NCBI GenBank assembly: GCA_011009095.1 | Contig: VTPC01001024.1 | Location: forward strand, 25,273 to 89,272 | DNA: 64,000 bases | From: Ignelater luminosus | Lineage: Eukaryota > Arthropoda > Insecta > Coleoptera > Elateridae | Direction of reading: 5' to 3' | Shown here: positions 48,901-59,838 of the stretch, piece by piece | Layout of the letters: every line of letters begins with the position of its first letter | Position numbering within the stretch: position 1 is the first letter of the stretch | Position numbers and translations under genes: made by a program | Notes under the pieces: model-generated | The model's database searches: none | What the model was told of the DNA's origin: nothing | The model's input: only the letters and a program-made list of their open reading frames with translations

Positions 48901-49846
48901 AGAGGAATGCCTAAATGTCCGTGCCTATGCGTCCCGTAGTAGATTTCTGTTTCTAATTCTATTCTAGAAACCTATAAAAGATTGAGAACTACACATGCAA
49001 GAATTCAACTCTTGATAATGCACGTTGTCATCAGAGGTCATCAATGAAAATTGAATTTAAAGATTCTCTACTCAGAAACGATCCATGCTGGGGTAAAATG
49101 CAGGTATAGAATTGTTCTACTAAATTGAATGCGGCTTCTGAAAATAGTAAAATCACCAGCGTTGTCAGAAAGGTCAGAGCTTTATGTTTTCTGGTTATAC
49201 AGTAATAGTCATCCAGCAAACTACTCGAATAATTGGAAAAAAAGAAGAAACCTTTAATTAATCTCTAACATCCAGTATCACATAGAGTGCTTTTTATACC
49301 TTTAATTGAGAGTCAAAGAACACCCTGTTTACTCAAAACCGTAACGGTCACTTATATCTGCAATCCTATCCAATCTAAAAGCAATATGCATCCTTGATGA
49401 TGATGATGATGTCCTTCATGTACAGACAATTTAACTAAAGATACGTAAAAGATACTTAACTGCTAAACTAACTAGAATATAGAAAACTAACCCCTGATGT
49501 GGTAAGAGTCACTTTGCCGCTAAGTTAACAAATAGCTACTATTTTTTCGCTTTGTGCCGATAGCAACAAACCCTCTTCAGTGCTTTCCCAACTTAAGATG
49601 CTGTATTAAATGGCGGTATTGTTCCTTTAGTTGTGCCCAGAAACAGTAACCATCCTTTTAAAAGTGCCGCTTTGGCGTTTACAAAAATTGGCGTTTACTG
49701 CCGACCATCCAGGAAGTTAATGATGCCATTACTATCCCTTGCTGATTGCTCCTGGATACAAGCATTCTTAATAATTTGTTTCAAAACTTTCTATTATTTC
49801 TTTTCCATACACTGACGTACGTAAGCTATTATCTTTTTAATTAAAT

Positions 49847-51190
49847 TTGGTAGTTTCTTACACTGGCTGGAGCATCAAGATATTCGTCAAATCCTCTACA
49901 ATAATTCCAATTAGAAGCTGTAGTTCCTCAGTGGATAGATTAAATCGAATTGACGCGAAAGAAGACATATTTCAGCAAAGTAAACATGACTCCGACAGTG
50001 AACAATCTCTTGAGAATGAAGCAGAAGAAGCAGAGCAATTAAATAAGAAAAGTCAGAAAAATTATTACATTGAAGGGAATAAGTTTAAATGAGCAGTCTC
50101 AGCTCCATCAAAAGCTGCTAGAAACGCGAGTTCATAATCTTATTAGAAAATTACCAGGTTGAATAAGACCTACACGTAGTTTATCTCCGTAATCTAGAGA
50201 ATGTGATTTCTGGAATTGTATCTTTAGTGATGAAATGCTTAAATAATTACTTTTATGAGCAGACAAAAAGATTGCGCCGGTAAAACCTAGTATTCAACCA
50301 ACCATCAGTATATTGTACCAGATCTGGATTTAACTACAATGTTTTACAAGAGTGGTGTATTTTATTGGTGGGTTTAAATGAGGATGTTATTTCCTTGTTT
50401 TCAACTGATGTAGGTAATAAATTTTCAGAAATGTTTTACACTTGGATCTTTTCTGTGCACTGACGAGATATTAATTCCTTTTAGAGGAAGATGCTGATAC
50501 CAAATATTTTATTTTAACATACCAGCAGAATATGGACTAAAGAAAGTCATTTTATCAGATGATCTTATAAACTATTTTTAAAATGGCTACAAATAGCGAT
50601 TATATTTAGTAAGTCAGCGCAGGCCGTTTTATGACTAGTAGAACCAGTTAAAATCAGTAATCGAAATATTACGGCAGACAACTGGTTTTCTTTAGTTACA
50701 GTTATAGTGGAATTCAAAACAAAAAAGTTAACTTACATAGAAATTTTATAAAAAATTACAAAAATAGGCACCTTTGGAGATCTTGTTCAATAGAAAAAAG
50801 ATATGCTAGCTGAAGTATGTATGATTTTACTAATGATATGATCTTTTTCTCCTACATGACTAAACATATAAAGCAGTAATTCTTATCTCAAGTATACAAC
50901 ATTTTACTCAAGTGGACGTAGACGCTAATAAACCGGTGATAACTTATGACTATAATCTGAGAAAAGGTTGGGTAGACACTTTACATCAGGAATGTGCTCA
51001 CTATTCTGACGGTCATTGCATCAGAAGGTGATCCATGGCTTTGTTTGGGGTCATTCTGAAAATAACTGGTGTCAATCCACAGTACCCTATTTTATTTTAA
51101 TAGAAGAATTGACCGCAATGAGAGAAGTTCTTTTCCGAAGAATCTAGTTTTTCAATTAACAAATCCTCATTTGGCATATTTATTCATTCT
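49847..51190 (+). pseudogene. Decayed piggyBac-type transposase
   Basis: Pieces follow in the order of piggyBac transposases: an acidic N-terminal region (DSDSEQSLENEAEEAEQ, 49970-50040), RKLPG and a CxFWNCIFSDEMLK-like stretch at about 50145-50245, TDEILIPFRGRC at about 50460-50500 with the first catalytic Asp, a PAEYGLKKVILSDD stretch at about 50522-50565, NITADNWFSLVTVIVEFKTKKLT at about 50665-50740 with the second Asp, and KPVITYDYNLRKGWVDTLHQECAHYS at about 50930-51010 with the third. The family's further LDQ Asp is His here. Several stops and frameshifts are present. TTAA-flanked ends were not located. Confidence 0.75.
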
Positions 51191-53850
51191 CTACTAGCGA
51201 CATTATTTGAAAAACTTTAGTGAGAAATATACTGTTTGAAATCTTTTACATCTTTGTGTTGAATTTATAAAAATTATTATTTTCCCGAAAAGTAAACCAG
51301 ATAGGTTGGTAGCAAATATGTTGCAAATTCCAAAAATCGAATAAAAAGTAGGGTATTCTATTTAAAAAGATTATTTAATTTAAAAATTTTTTATCACAAA
51401 ATATGTGCCCCAGATATAGCGCTGTCCCATTTCTCGCTGAACACACTGTATAAGTAACATCGTAGCATTGTTATGATACGTCGTGAAAGTTCTAAGAATG
51501 CTATTATGTTGAAGTAATCCATACATAGCAGTATGGAATGGAAATTTAGATTGTTTTGTTTACTAAAATATTAATTTAAAAATTCCTTGCGTAACATAAC
51601 TTGTAGCATTTCATTTTTCTCTAATATACGCGATCTTTACCTGGTTTGTCATGTCATGCTCGTTTACATCAACAAAGTAAACCAGTAAGACAGTTAATAT
51701 TAGTTTTAATAAACACTTGAAAAGCTAAACAACTTTGATTTCTAAAGCCTTAATTCTTTTCGTTATTTTATAGAAGGAAGTAAATTTTCATCCATTTGTA
51801 ATCGCATTACTACAGCTTCTGAAATATAAGTATGGTTATGCTTATTAAAAGAATAATAATCTTAGAGAAGCAAATCATAGCAAATTCGAAACGAAGTAGC
51901 CGGAACCCGTTCCACTCGAATAAACCCAGTCTTGACGGCGGATCGAGATAGCCAATATTTATACAGCCGAAATTCCAATGGCAAATGGGTAAATTGTTTT
52001 GATCAAGTATATAGATGCTAGAAAATGTTCCGTTGATTTCTTATTGGACATGCCCCATATTCCATATTTCATCAAGCCTTTTAGAATTTCAAATGTCTTC
52101 AAGCCTATTCGAAAAGAAACCAGAATGACTTTAGAAACTTTTATAAATATCCCCTTAGCATTTTTGTTGCTTCTATATATCTAGTTTGCTTACATTATAT
52201 GCAATAAAAATTAATGAATTAAAAATTAGAATATCAAAATTGAAACTTCACGAATGTGTCTTTATATTTCGCATTGTTTTTTCTATTCCATGTTTTCGTA
52301 TTTTCGCTCTCTCCAGAGAATAACATCAAGCTGAAAAGCATCATCCTCTTGCTTTCTTAAACCGTTTAAATATTAAACGTATTTGAATCACCAACCTTTA
52401 TATAAAAAAGTTACTTTGTCTTATTAACTTAGTAGGTTCAGTAGTGTTCTGACAAAACTCCTCTTAACTAACTAAATATATAACCTGGATGTCTGGTTAC
52501 GAAGTAAAAGCTTTGAATAAAGATTTTAATACAATTGAAAAGGTTTTTGAATTGGTACTGAAGGAAAGTTCAAAACAAATTCTGATTCTAAGTTCTCTTC
52601 TTCTTTGATTTCAAGTTTTATGAACAAATTTAATTTCTGATGTTCCTTAGTTGATTTTCTTTGTTACTGTTCTTCGATATTTATATTGAATTTTCAAAAG
52701 TACTTTTACTTGATACTTCAGAACAATTGCGCAGTGCGTAAAATAAAAAGAAATGTATTTTCCAAGCGATGAGATAGTGAAGTTATTCCAGTAATATCAG
52801 CTAAACCAATTACATAATATGTACCAAAAAAATCATATAAAAATAATTGCCTAGAAATGAAACTTCGAACCTTTTAATGCAATGTTTACAAAGTCTATTA
52901 ACTAATTTTAAGAAAAGGCGTACGGTTAGCAAACTTTTTTGGAGGCTATGATTGATTAACTCAATATTCACATCTTCCGCGGTATTAAAATCTCAATTCT
53001 GAAAGGCTCATTATTCCAGTCAATTATTTCTTGTCATATTTTAGGCAAATTGATTTTTGTTCAAGTAGTAATTCAAACAAGTACAGTTTCGCGGTTCCCA
53101 GAAGCACAATAAAGATTTACACATAATAGTTAATGAACAAGGTTTTTGTTAGTAATTACAAATTTCATACTCCATGGGAATTTTTTATATATAGAATAAT
53201 TACTCAAATTGTTTCTTAAAGTTCTGTATGTCACTATATCTTTTTATTTTCATTTATTATTATTCAAGATAACATTAATATTAGTTACCACGGAAAACTC
53301 TTTTACCGAAAAATATACCTCATGTAAAATATGCTACACACCCTGTATACATGAAAATCACTTGTAACTTATGTTGTTTTTCTAAACGATTTTAATATTA
53401 GCCAGCAAGTAAGGTATAGAAAAATCAATGAAACATTTTTCGTAAATTAAAAATGTTCAACTGAAATCCGTAAAGAACTTTATTTATATTTATGGATTGG
53501 ATTTTTTAACAAGAGTAAAATAACGGAACAGAAACAGCAGGTAGACATTAGAAAATAAAGAAGATAAAATTACGATGACAGAATCAATTATTCTAAAACG
53601 TTCAAATTTGTAGTTTCCTCTTTTATAATGTAAAACCATGTCGGATGGAAAAATTTAAGTGCGCCATGTACAAACTGTGTGAATGTAATTTGCTGTTCTA
53701 AATAAAATGGAAACATTTCTAGATAAAATGAAAACACTAAAACTGACTGTACAGTATCGAGAAAGTTATGTTAATTGGATTTGAAGTTTTCCAAGACCAT
53801 TACTCAGATTTTGTTTTGTAAAAGATTCGGTACAAAATTTTTTAGTAAAG
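51191..53850. other. Noncoding AT-rich stretch, no gene seen
   Basis: Nothing with coding character beyond short chance frames. An inverted TACAGGGTGT motif (ACACCCTGTA) lies at 53338-53347. Confidence 0.45.
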
Positions 53851-53902
53851 TATTTCATAAAATAACCTGAAATTCATATAAAAAATTGTTTTTAGATTTT
53901 AA
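53851..53902 (+). repeat. 52-base direct repeat, left copy, flanking the RTE LINE
   Basis: Starts TATTTCATAAAATAACC and matches 57228-57279 with two mismatches. It stands immediately before the LINE, so it is most simply an unusually long target-site duplication. Confidence 0.8.
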
Positions 53903-54050
53903 AAAAATTTAAAAGAAGTAATGGTAAAATTTATACTTCAGCATTTGAATATACAAATCGAGCCCAATAAGAATTACAAATTGAGTGATAAAATGTGCTT
54001 AATCAACCTAAAAAAAATAAGAAGCTAAGGCAACAATTACGACAAACAAG

Positions 54051-54380
54051 GCCAAGCTAAAGCAAATTAAAAAAGGAAAAGTTTATATTAACGACGATTT
54101 ATCGGTAATTGAAAGGGAGAAACAAAAGCAGATTAGAAGAAAGGCAAATGAGGAAAAACGAAATGGAATAGATGTCAAGAGAATACAACAATGTTATCAT
54201 AAACGGAGTGGAATTGAGATGAGACAGAGCAAAGGGGTGGTTAGAACAAGCTCAGTGAAAAAACTAAAAGAGTATATCAAGATGGAGAAAAAGAAGACAG
54301 ACAAGGCAATGTGTAAGGTTACGAGAAAAGCGAAAATGACAATATCAGGAAAAGGGAGAATAAGCAAAAATAGTTATTAA
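54051..54380 (+). pseudogene. RTE ORF1-like C-terminal region
   Basis: Open to the TAA at 54378-54380. The first half (KKGKVYINDDLSVIEREKQK … RRKANEEKRNGIDVK) is a charged, probably coiled-coil segment that I recognise from the region before the endonuclease of insect RTE elements. The expected continuation (…NNVIINGVELR…) lies in another frame, so a frameshift occurs near 54185. Confidence 0.6.
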
Positions 54381-54467
54381 AAGATAAGAACGTGAAACGC
54401 CTAAGGTAGTTATGAACCTAGAACTTTAAAAAATTTACTTAAAGAAATTAAAAAACAGAAGTTTGAC

Positions 54468-55108
54468 TTGGTGGCCATGCAAGAGTCTAAACAGAAAGGA
54501 AAGAAAATAGTGGAAATTAGCGACTATTTATTTTTGAACAGTGGAGCCAACAATAGAATGTTGGAGATGGGTTTCATCATAAGTAAAAATTTTAAGGCAG
54601 CAAGAGTGAAGTTTAAACCCATTTCGAAAAGAATGTGCTGCATAAGACTTAGAGGAAGAAACCAGAAACTATGCTTCCTCAACTATCACGCATCAACAGA
54701 ACAAGCACAAAGAGATTATAAGGAAGAATTCTATAATAGGCTTGATAAAGAATATGATGAAGTGCCTAATTATGATTTAAAAAGAGTCCTGAGAGATGCC
54801 AACGCTAAGATTGGGAGAGAAGAAGTGTTTCAAAGAGTTATAGGAAAATTCAGCAAACATATAGCAACGAATGAAAATGGTTATATATTAATCGATTTTG
54901 CAATAGAAAAGAACCCACTTTTGGCAAAAAGACATGTAGAAAGGAACGTGGAGATCTCTAGACGGTAAAACAGTCAATCAGATAGATCACGTGTTAATTG
55001 AAAAAGTTAAAGAGAAAAACATACTAAACATAAGAAGTTATAGAGGTCTAGATGCGAATTCAGACCATTTTATAGTTGAACTGAAAATCAAACAATTAAT
55101 ACCTTAAA
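54468..55108 (+). pseudogene. RTE endonuclease domain (APE type)
   Basis: 54468-54968 is open: AMQESK (catalytic Glu), RMLEMGFIISK, then NYDLKRVLRDANAKIGREEVF, the usual GDFNAKIG with its Asp and Asn kept. A frameshift near 54940 moves the rest (WRSLDGKTVNQIDHVLIEK … SYRGLDANSDHFIVELK) to the next frame up to about 55108. That part contains the SDH-type catalytic His. The nuclease nicks target DNA to prime reverse transcription. Confidence 0.8.
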
Positions 55109-55176
55109 TAAAAAATCAAAAGAGAAAGAAAATTATAGATAAGGAGGAAAGAAAATGAAGTAGAGAAAAAGACAAA

Positions 55177-57220
55177 TTGAATTATTTAAATCATTTAAGC
55201 AAAAATTTAACAAATATGGAATATACGGAAGATATTCAAAGTCACTGGAAGGTATTAAGAGAGGGGATGGCAAAAACGGTGATCGAATGTAGAAGCGCGA
55301 GAAGAAGTTTTGAGAAAAACTGGTTTGACGAAGAGTGCAAGCAAGAAGTGAAAAGAAGAATAAAATTGAGACTGACTAGGCTACAGAAAGGAAGAAACAT
55401 AGCGAAGAAAGCATACACAAATCAAGGATCGAAAACTAAAATTATTTGAGAAAAAAAAAGAAAATTTTATAAGAAGATCATAAACGAAATAGAAGAAAAT
55501 TATAAAAACAAAATGATACAAAGTCTATTCCAAGGGATAAGAAAAAAAAAGAGGCTATCAAACACGGACAGTATTATACAAATATAATGACGGAGAATTG
55601 GTAGGAAGTGAGAATGAAATAGCAAGAGTATAAAAGGTTTATTTTGAAAAATTGCTAAATGGGGAGGTAGAGCAGAGAGAGGGGTACGTAGAATGTAATG
55701 AAGAACTTCGTGAAGAATCAACACCAGAACATAAAACTTCACCACCAAGTCTGGAAAAGTGAAAGGGATAATAAAAAACCTAAAAAGTAATAAGGGTCCC
55801 GAAGAAGACAGAATAACAGCAGAGTTGATTAAATATGAGGTGAGGAGTTAGTAAAATACATGCACAATTTATTAGAAAAAAATTGGGTGCAAGAACCAAT
55901 ACTGCAGGAATGAAAATAGGCAATATTACACCATTGTTCAAGAAAGGAGATAAAGCAAAGTGATAAAACTACCGATGCATTGCTCTCCTTAATGTTGCTT
56001 ATAAAATCCTAGCAATGTGCATAACTGAAGAAATGGATGGCGAAATAGAAGAGTATCAATGTAGCTTTAGAAAAGGAAAGTCCGTAATAGATCAGATTTT
56101 TACCCTAAAAACAAACCAAGCAGAGAGTTACGAGCATCAGAAAGAAACAATGGTACTCTTTATAGACTTCAAGCAAGCTTATAATAAAGTAAAGAAAGAA
56201 CAGCTGTTTAAAGCCTTGTTAGCCCTAAGTGTAAATAGAAAGTTGATAAGCCTAGTTAAAGTAACCTTAACTGATACCGTGCATAGTGTGAAAGTACAGG
56301 AGGTAACATCAGAAAAGTTCACAGTGAAGGAGGAGCTCAGAGAAAGAGATCCATTGTCACCGGACCTGTTCAATGTCGCTTGGGAAAAGGTAGCAAAAGA
56401 ATCCAATATAAATAGATCAGACATAATATACCACAAGCGCCACCAATGTCTGTCTTTTGCAGATGACTTAGTTACTTTAACAAGAAGTAGGCAAGAACTT
56501 CAGAATGGGTTTAGCGATAAATCAAAACAAGACAAAATTTGTGGCATGGGCAGATTATGATTTTGAAAAAAATAAAGGAATTGAAACAACAATAGAAGGT
56601 GGGAAGAAGTATAACTTTGAAGAAGTCGAATCGTTTAAATACTTGGGAACAGTTTTTGCTAGAAAACCAAGGATACAAGAAGACCTAAACGAAAGGTTAA
56701 TGGCAGGCAATCGATGTGTTGGTGCATTAAACAGAGTGCTTAAAAATAAATCAATATCGAAAGGGCTTAAAGTGCACATGTATAAATCAGCAATAAGGCC
56801 CATAGTTACCTATGGGAGTGAAGTGTGGACAATGGGAATAAGAGAACAAAATAAACTGTGGGTATGGGAAAGAAAAGCGCTGAGGAAGATTTTTGTAGAA
56901 AAAAAGTGGAAGACACATGGATAAGGAGTTATACGGTAAACCTAACATTCTAGGGGTAATGAAAGCACAGAGATCGAGATTGTTGGGGCATATAACGAAA
57001 ATGTACTCAAATCGCACAACGAAGAATGTGTTTTGAATTAGAGTGGGTGGTAAAAAGAGACGTGGGAGACCAAAATTAAGCTGGAAATAAAAGGTACACT
57101 TAGATATAAGAGAATTAAATTGAACCTAGTGGGAAGAGAAGACGGAGAACATAAAGGAAATGGAGAAAAATTGTGAACAAGTCATGGGCCTGCTAGGCCT
57201 GCAGAGCTAACATATAAGCA
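55177..57220 (+). pseudogene. RTE reverse transcriptase and C-terminal region
   Basis: A linker (55177-55449, NWFDEECKQEVKRR) leads to the RT. Motifs visible are YRCIALLNVAYKIL (55965-56010), FRKGKSVIDQIFTLK, LFIDFKQAYNKVK (56155-56195, motif A), LRERDPLSPDLFNVAWEKV (motif B, degenerate) and LSFADDLVTL (56445-56480, catalytic FADD). Then come MGLAINQNKTKF, FKYLGTVF and IRPIVTYGSEVW (56790-56830) in a shifted frame, and ERKALRKIF. The end, with GRP-like and final GLLGLQS, is heavily broken to about 57210. At least four frame changes are needed, so the copy is inactive. Confidence 0.82.
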
Positions 57221-57227
57221 GTATATA

Positions 57228-57279
57228 TATTTCATAAAATAACCCGAAATTCATACAAAAAATTGTTTTTAGATTTTAA
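57228..57279 (+). repeat. 52-base direct repeat, right copy, flanking the RTE LINE
   Basis: Partner of 53851-53902, with two mismatches (CCT/CCC and ATA/ACA in the first half). It ends AGATTTTAA, after which the flanks diverge. Confidence 0.8.
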
Positions 57280-58544
57280 GAAACATTAATTTACTTCTAC
57301 TAAAAGTTCAAGTAAGATGAAATAGAACGTATTATGTTACACTAAAGTAGTTTTATTAACTACAAGTTCAAATAAAAAACTTTTCCGTATACTTTGTTTG
57401 TTTAACGCTTTCTTGTTACTGCTAAGATTTGAATATTTGACTAAAACTTTTAAGTTTGTCAAGTTTGATTTTCTGGCACTACGTCGTTCACCAGTTTATT
57501 AGACTTTTATGAAGACTATTTAAATATGCTGAAATATTATTTATGTTATAATCTTTAAAATCAATGAACACTGTCTAGGAATAGTTAATTTATTTTTTTA
57601 TGTTTTCTATTTTTGATTATTTACAGTTAATAATGGTGTATACAAAGAGATTTTTATAAATATCTGAAAAGGAGAAAATAGAAACAAAAATAGGAAAGTA
57701 AGATCTCTTAACCAAACTGTAAATATTTCAAAATGGCTTGCCTGAAGTATTTACTTTTTAGAATGTAATAAAAGTAGATAGGATTTTGAAGTGCTCCTTC
57801 CATTGTCTGTAATACATACCTTATACGAATGCGACAAATATATAAATTGTTTTTTAACAGTATATTTACGCAAAACACATGAATAAAATAAAGTATAGGT
57901 TCCACGTGTCGAGTTTTACGTAGATTCACAAAATTTACGGTGATGAAAATCCTCATTGTTTCACTAAATTTCTTTAACATCCTTGTTGTGAAATCTCATC
58001 TGCTGACATAGATGTGTCAATCCTTTCACAGTAACTTTACCATGTGACAATAAAAAAGATAAAAAATACTACATTTTAGCAACAGATTCGCAATGTATAC
58101 AAGAACTTTGACACAGAAAACAGAAACACGTGACGTGAGTATTTGGTAAATTCTGCAGAAATGTTTTTGAAATAATTAAAGTAAGAATTAAATAGATGTG
58201 TAGAAGCAAGACATTCTCTACATTCATTTAAAAAAATTAATGAATTCTAAATTTGTTGCATTTTTCTTCATAAAACGTTGTGTTAACAAAATAAAAAAGA
58301 GTATGTAATTACAGAAAGTATAAGTTGACCTCAGTTTGTAAAAGAATAAATAGACTTATAAACTGAACTTGGTATGCGACGTATTTTTTCAGTTACCAGA
58401 TGATAAATGAAACTTGACTGTTCTGAGAAATTTGATAAAAGTGAAATTAAATCAAGATGATCTAAAATAGAAAAACAGTTATTAGATGAAAGCTTACTTC
58501 AACAGCTTTATTAAACATCAAAGACGATATAATTATCAAAGGTA
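57280..58544. other. Noncoding AT-rich stretch, no gene seen
   Basis: No gene, RNA or repeat end was recognised. Confidence 0.45.
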
Positions 58545-58725
58545 ACCGACTCATATTTATTGTCTTTGTTGACTTTGCTAGACATTTGATACAATAAATG
58601 TCAAACTATCATTATAACAAACCACAGCTGTAGGATTTGATACTTGGGATAACCAAAGGTGTATCTCAAGGCACTATCTTAGGTCGCCGTCTATATAAGT
58701 AGGCAGTTTTACACTTTCCCCTTAG
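58545..58725 (+). pseudogene. Scrap of a non-LTR reverse transcriptase
   Basis: Two RT motifs in different frames: a FVDFAR … TFDTINV stretch at about 58565-58600 (motif A, compare FIDFSKAFDTVNH) and GVSQGTILGRRLY at about 58659-58698 (motif B, compare GVPQGSILGPLLF). Spacing is much shorter than normal, so internal sequence is gone. Clade undecided. Confidence 0.55.
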
Positions 58726-58889
58726 CGTTGTAGATTGAGAGAAGGTGTAAAACTCATAGAAGGATCTCTCTAGTTCACTGGATTGCAGTTTGTAAGCTTA
58801 ACTTTAAAACGAGTATATAAGAGGAAAACTAATAGGGCTTATTATTTAAAAAAGATTCCCTTTTTACCAACCAATATTTAAATTCAGCT

Positions 58890-59838
58890 CCTCAAGGCAA
58901 CTCGACAAATTGAAGCTTCAGTACCAGCCAAATGCAATTTGGAACTTGAACGAAACCAGCCTATGCATTGACGTCTCAAAACTCAAGGTTGTAGGAGTAA
59001 AAGCAAAACCTTGCTCGCGTGTAACAGCAGGTTCTGTTACGGTCCTGGTTGCTGCAAGTGCTGCTGGGGAAAACACGCTTCCATTAGTAATTTTCAAAGG
59101 CAACAGTGTGTGGGACTCATTGATTTCTAAAGATAATGAACTAAAAAGTAAATGAAACTTTTCAAAATTATTTTAAGAAGACCTTATTACCTTTCCTTGG
59201 GGATATTCGACTTGTTTTATTTCTCTAAAGTGGACATGCTTTGCATGTCAACAGTCAGTTAGTAAAAATAGCTCAAAGGGAGAATGTAAAACTTCTAAAT
59301 CTACCGGCTCATACGAGTCACTTATGGTACTTATCTGTATTTTGCCCATTTACAATAATTTGGGAAAAAGCATATAGCAACATCGGCACCAAGGAAGGCA
59401 CAGTTTTCAATTTTACTAAGCCAAACATAAAATGAAATATCTTAAGCGGCAATTGTGAGTGGTTTCAGAAAAGGTGATATATACCTTTTTAATGATAGTG
59501 TTGTTTCTGAAGACACGTAGGACCCTGCACTGTTGAAGACGTGAAAAACGTTTCTAAATGCAAAGAAAAGTCTTGAAAACAATGCCGAAATCAATGGACA
59601 ATCTACTATGGTGGTACCCACAAGAATCCCACAAGAAACAAGAATAAACGATGCCATACCCTCATTTCCTTCCAATTTCTTCAAAGAAGTGCTCTTACAA
59701 ACATTAAAACAGAACAAATCTCTCCCAATTTTAAAACAACAACGTTTAGTTCCAGGTGCAGAAATAACTGCCAGTCAGTTGCTTCTGACAATAGATGAAG
59801 ATCCAGTTTACAGGCTGGGCAATGCTATACATAACTAA
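58890..59838 (+). pseudogene. Decayed pogo/Tigger-like (Jerky-type DDE) transposase
   Basis: 58910-59155 reads IWNLNETSLCIDVSKLKVVG, then VTVLVAASAAGENTLPLVIFKG and VWDSL, the start of the DDE_1 domain shared by pogo-like transposases and Jerky proteins; the first catalytic Asp (NLDET) is Asn. 59241-59435 continues with HVNSQLVKIAQRENVKLLNL, PAHTSHL and SVFCPFTIIWEKAY. The Asp of the preceding FLDGH block is not preserved. 59608-59838 resembles the basic C-terminal tail. Stops and frameshifts separate the parts. The N-terminal helix-turn-helix region and inverted ends were not found. It is probably an old transposon copy rather than a host Jerky gene. Confidence 0.75.

Larger units (their letters stand above)
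53903..57227 (+). mobile_element. RTE-type LINE, nearly full length, decayed
   Basis: An element of about 3.3 kb, strongly A-rich on the coding strand. It holds the end of an ORF1-like frame, an apurinic-type endonuclease, reverse transcriptase and the usual Cys/Arg-rich C-terminal part, and ends in a TATATAT run typical for RTE 3' tails. The order and wording are those of the insect RTE family often annotated as craniofacial-development-protein-2-like or endonuclease-reverse transcriptase. Multiple frameshifts and stops are present. Confidence 0.85.

Noticed and set aside
49390-49415. GAT trinucleotide run as a functional repeat
   Set aside because: Only five or six units (GATGATGATGATGAT); an ordinary microsatellite.
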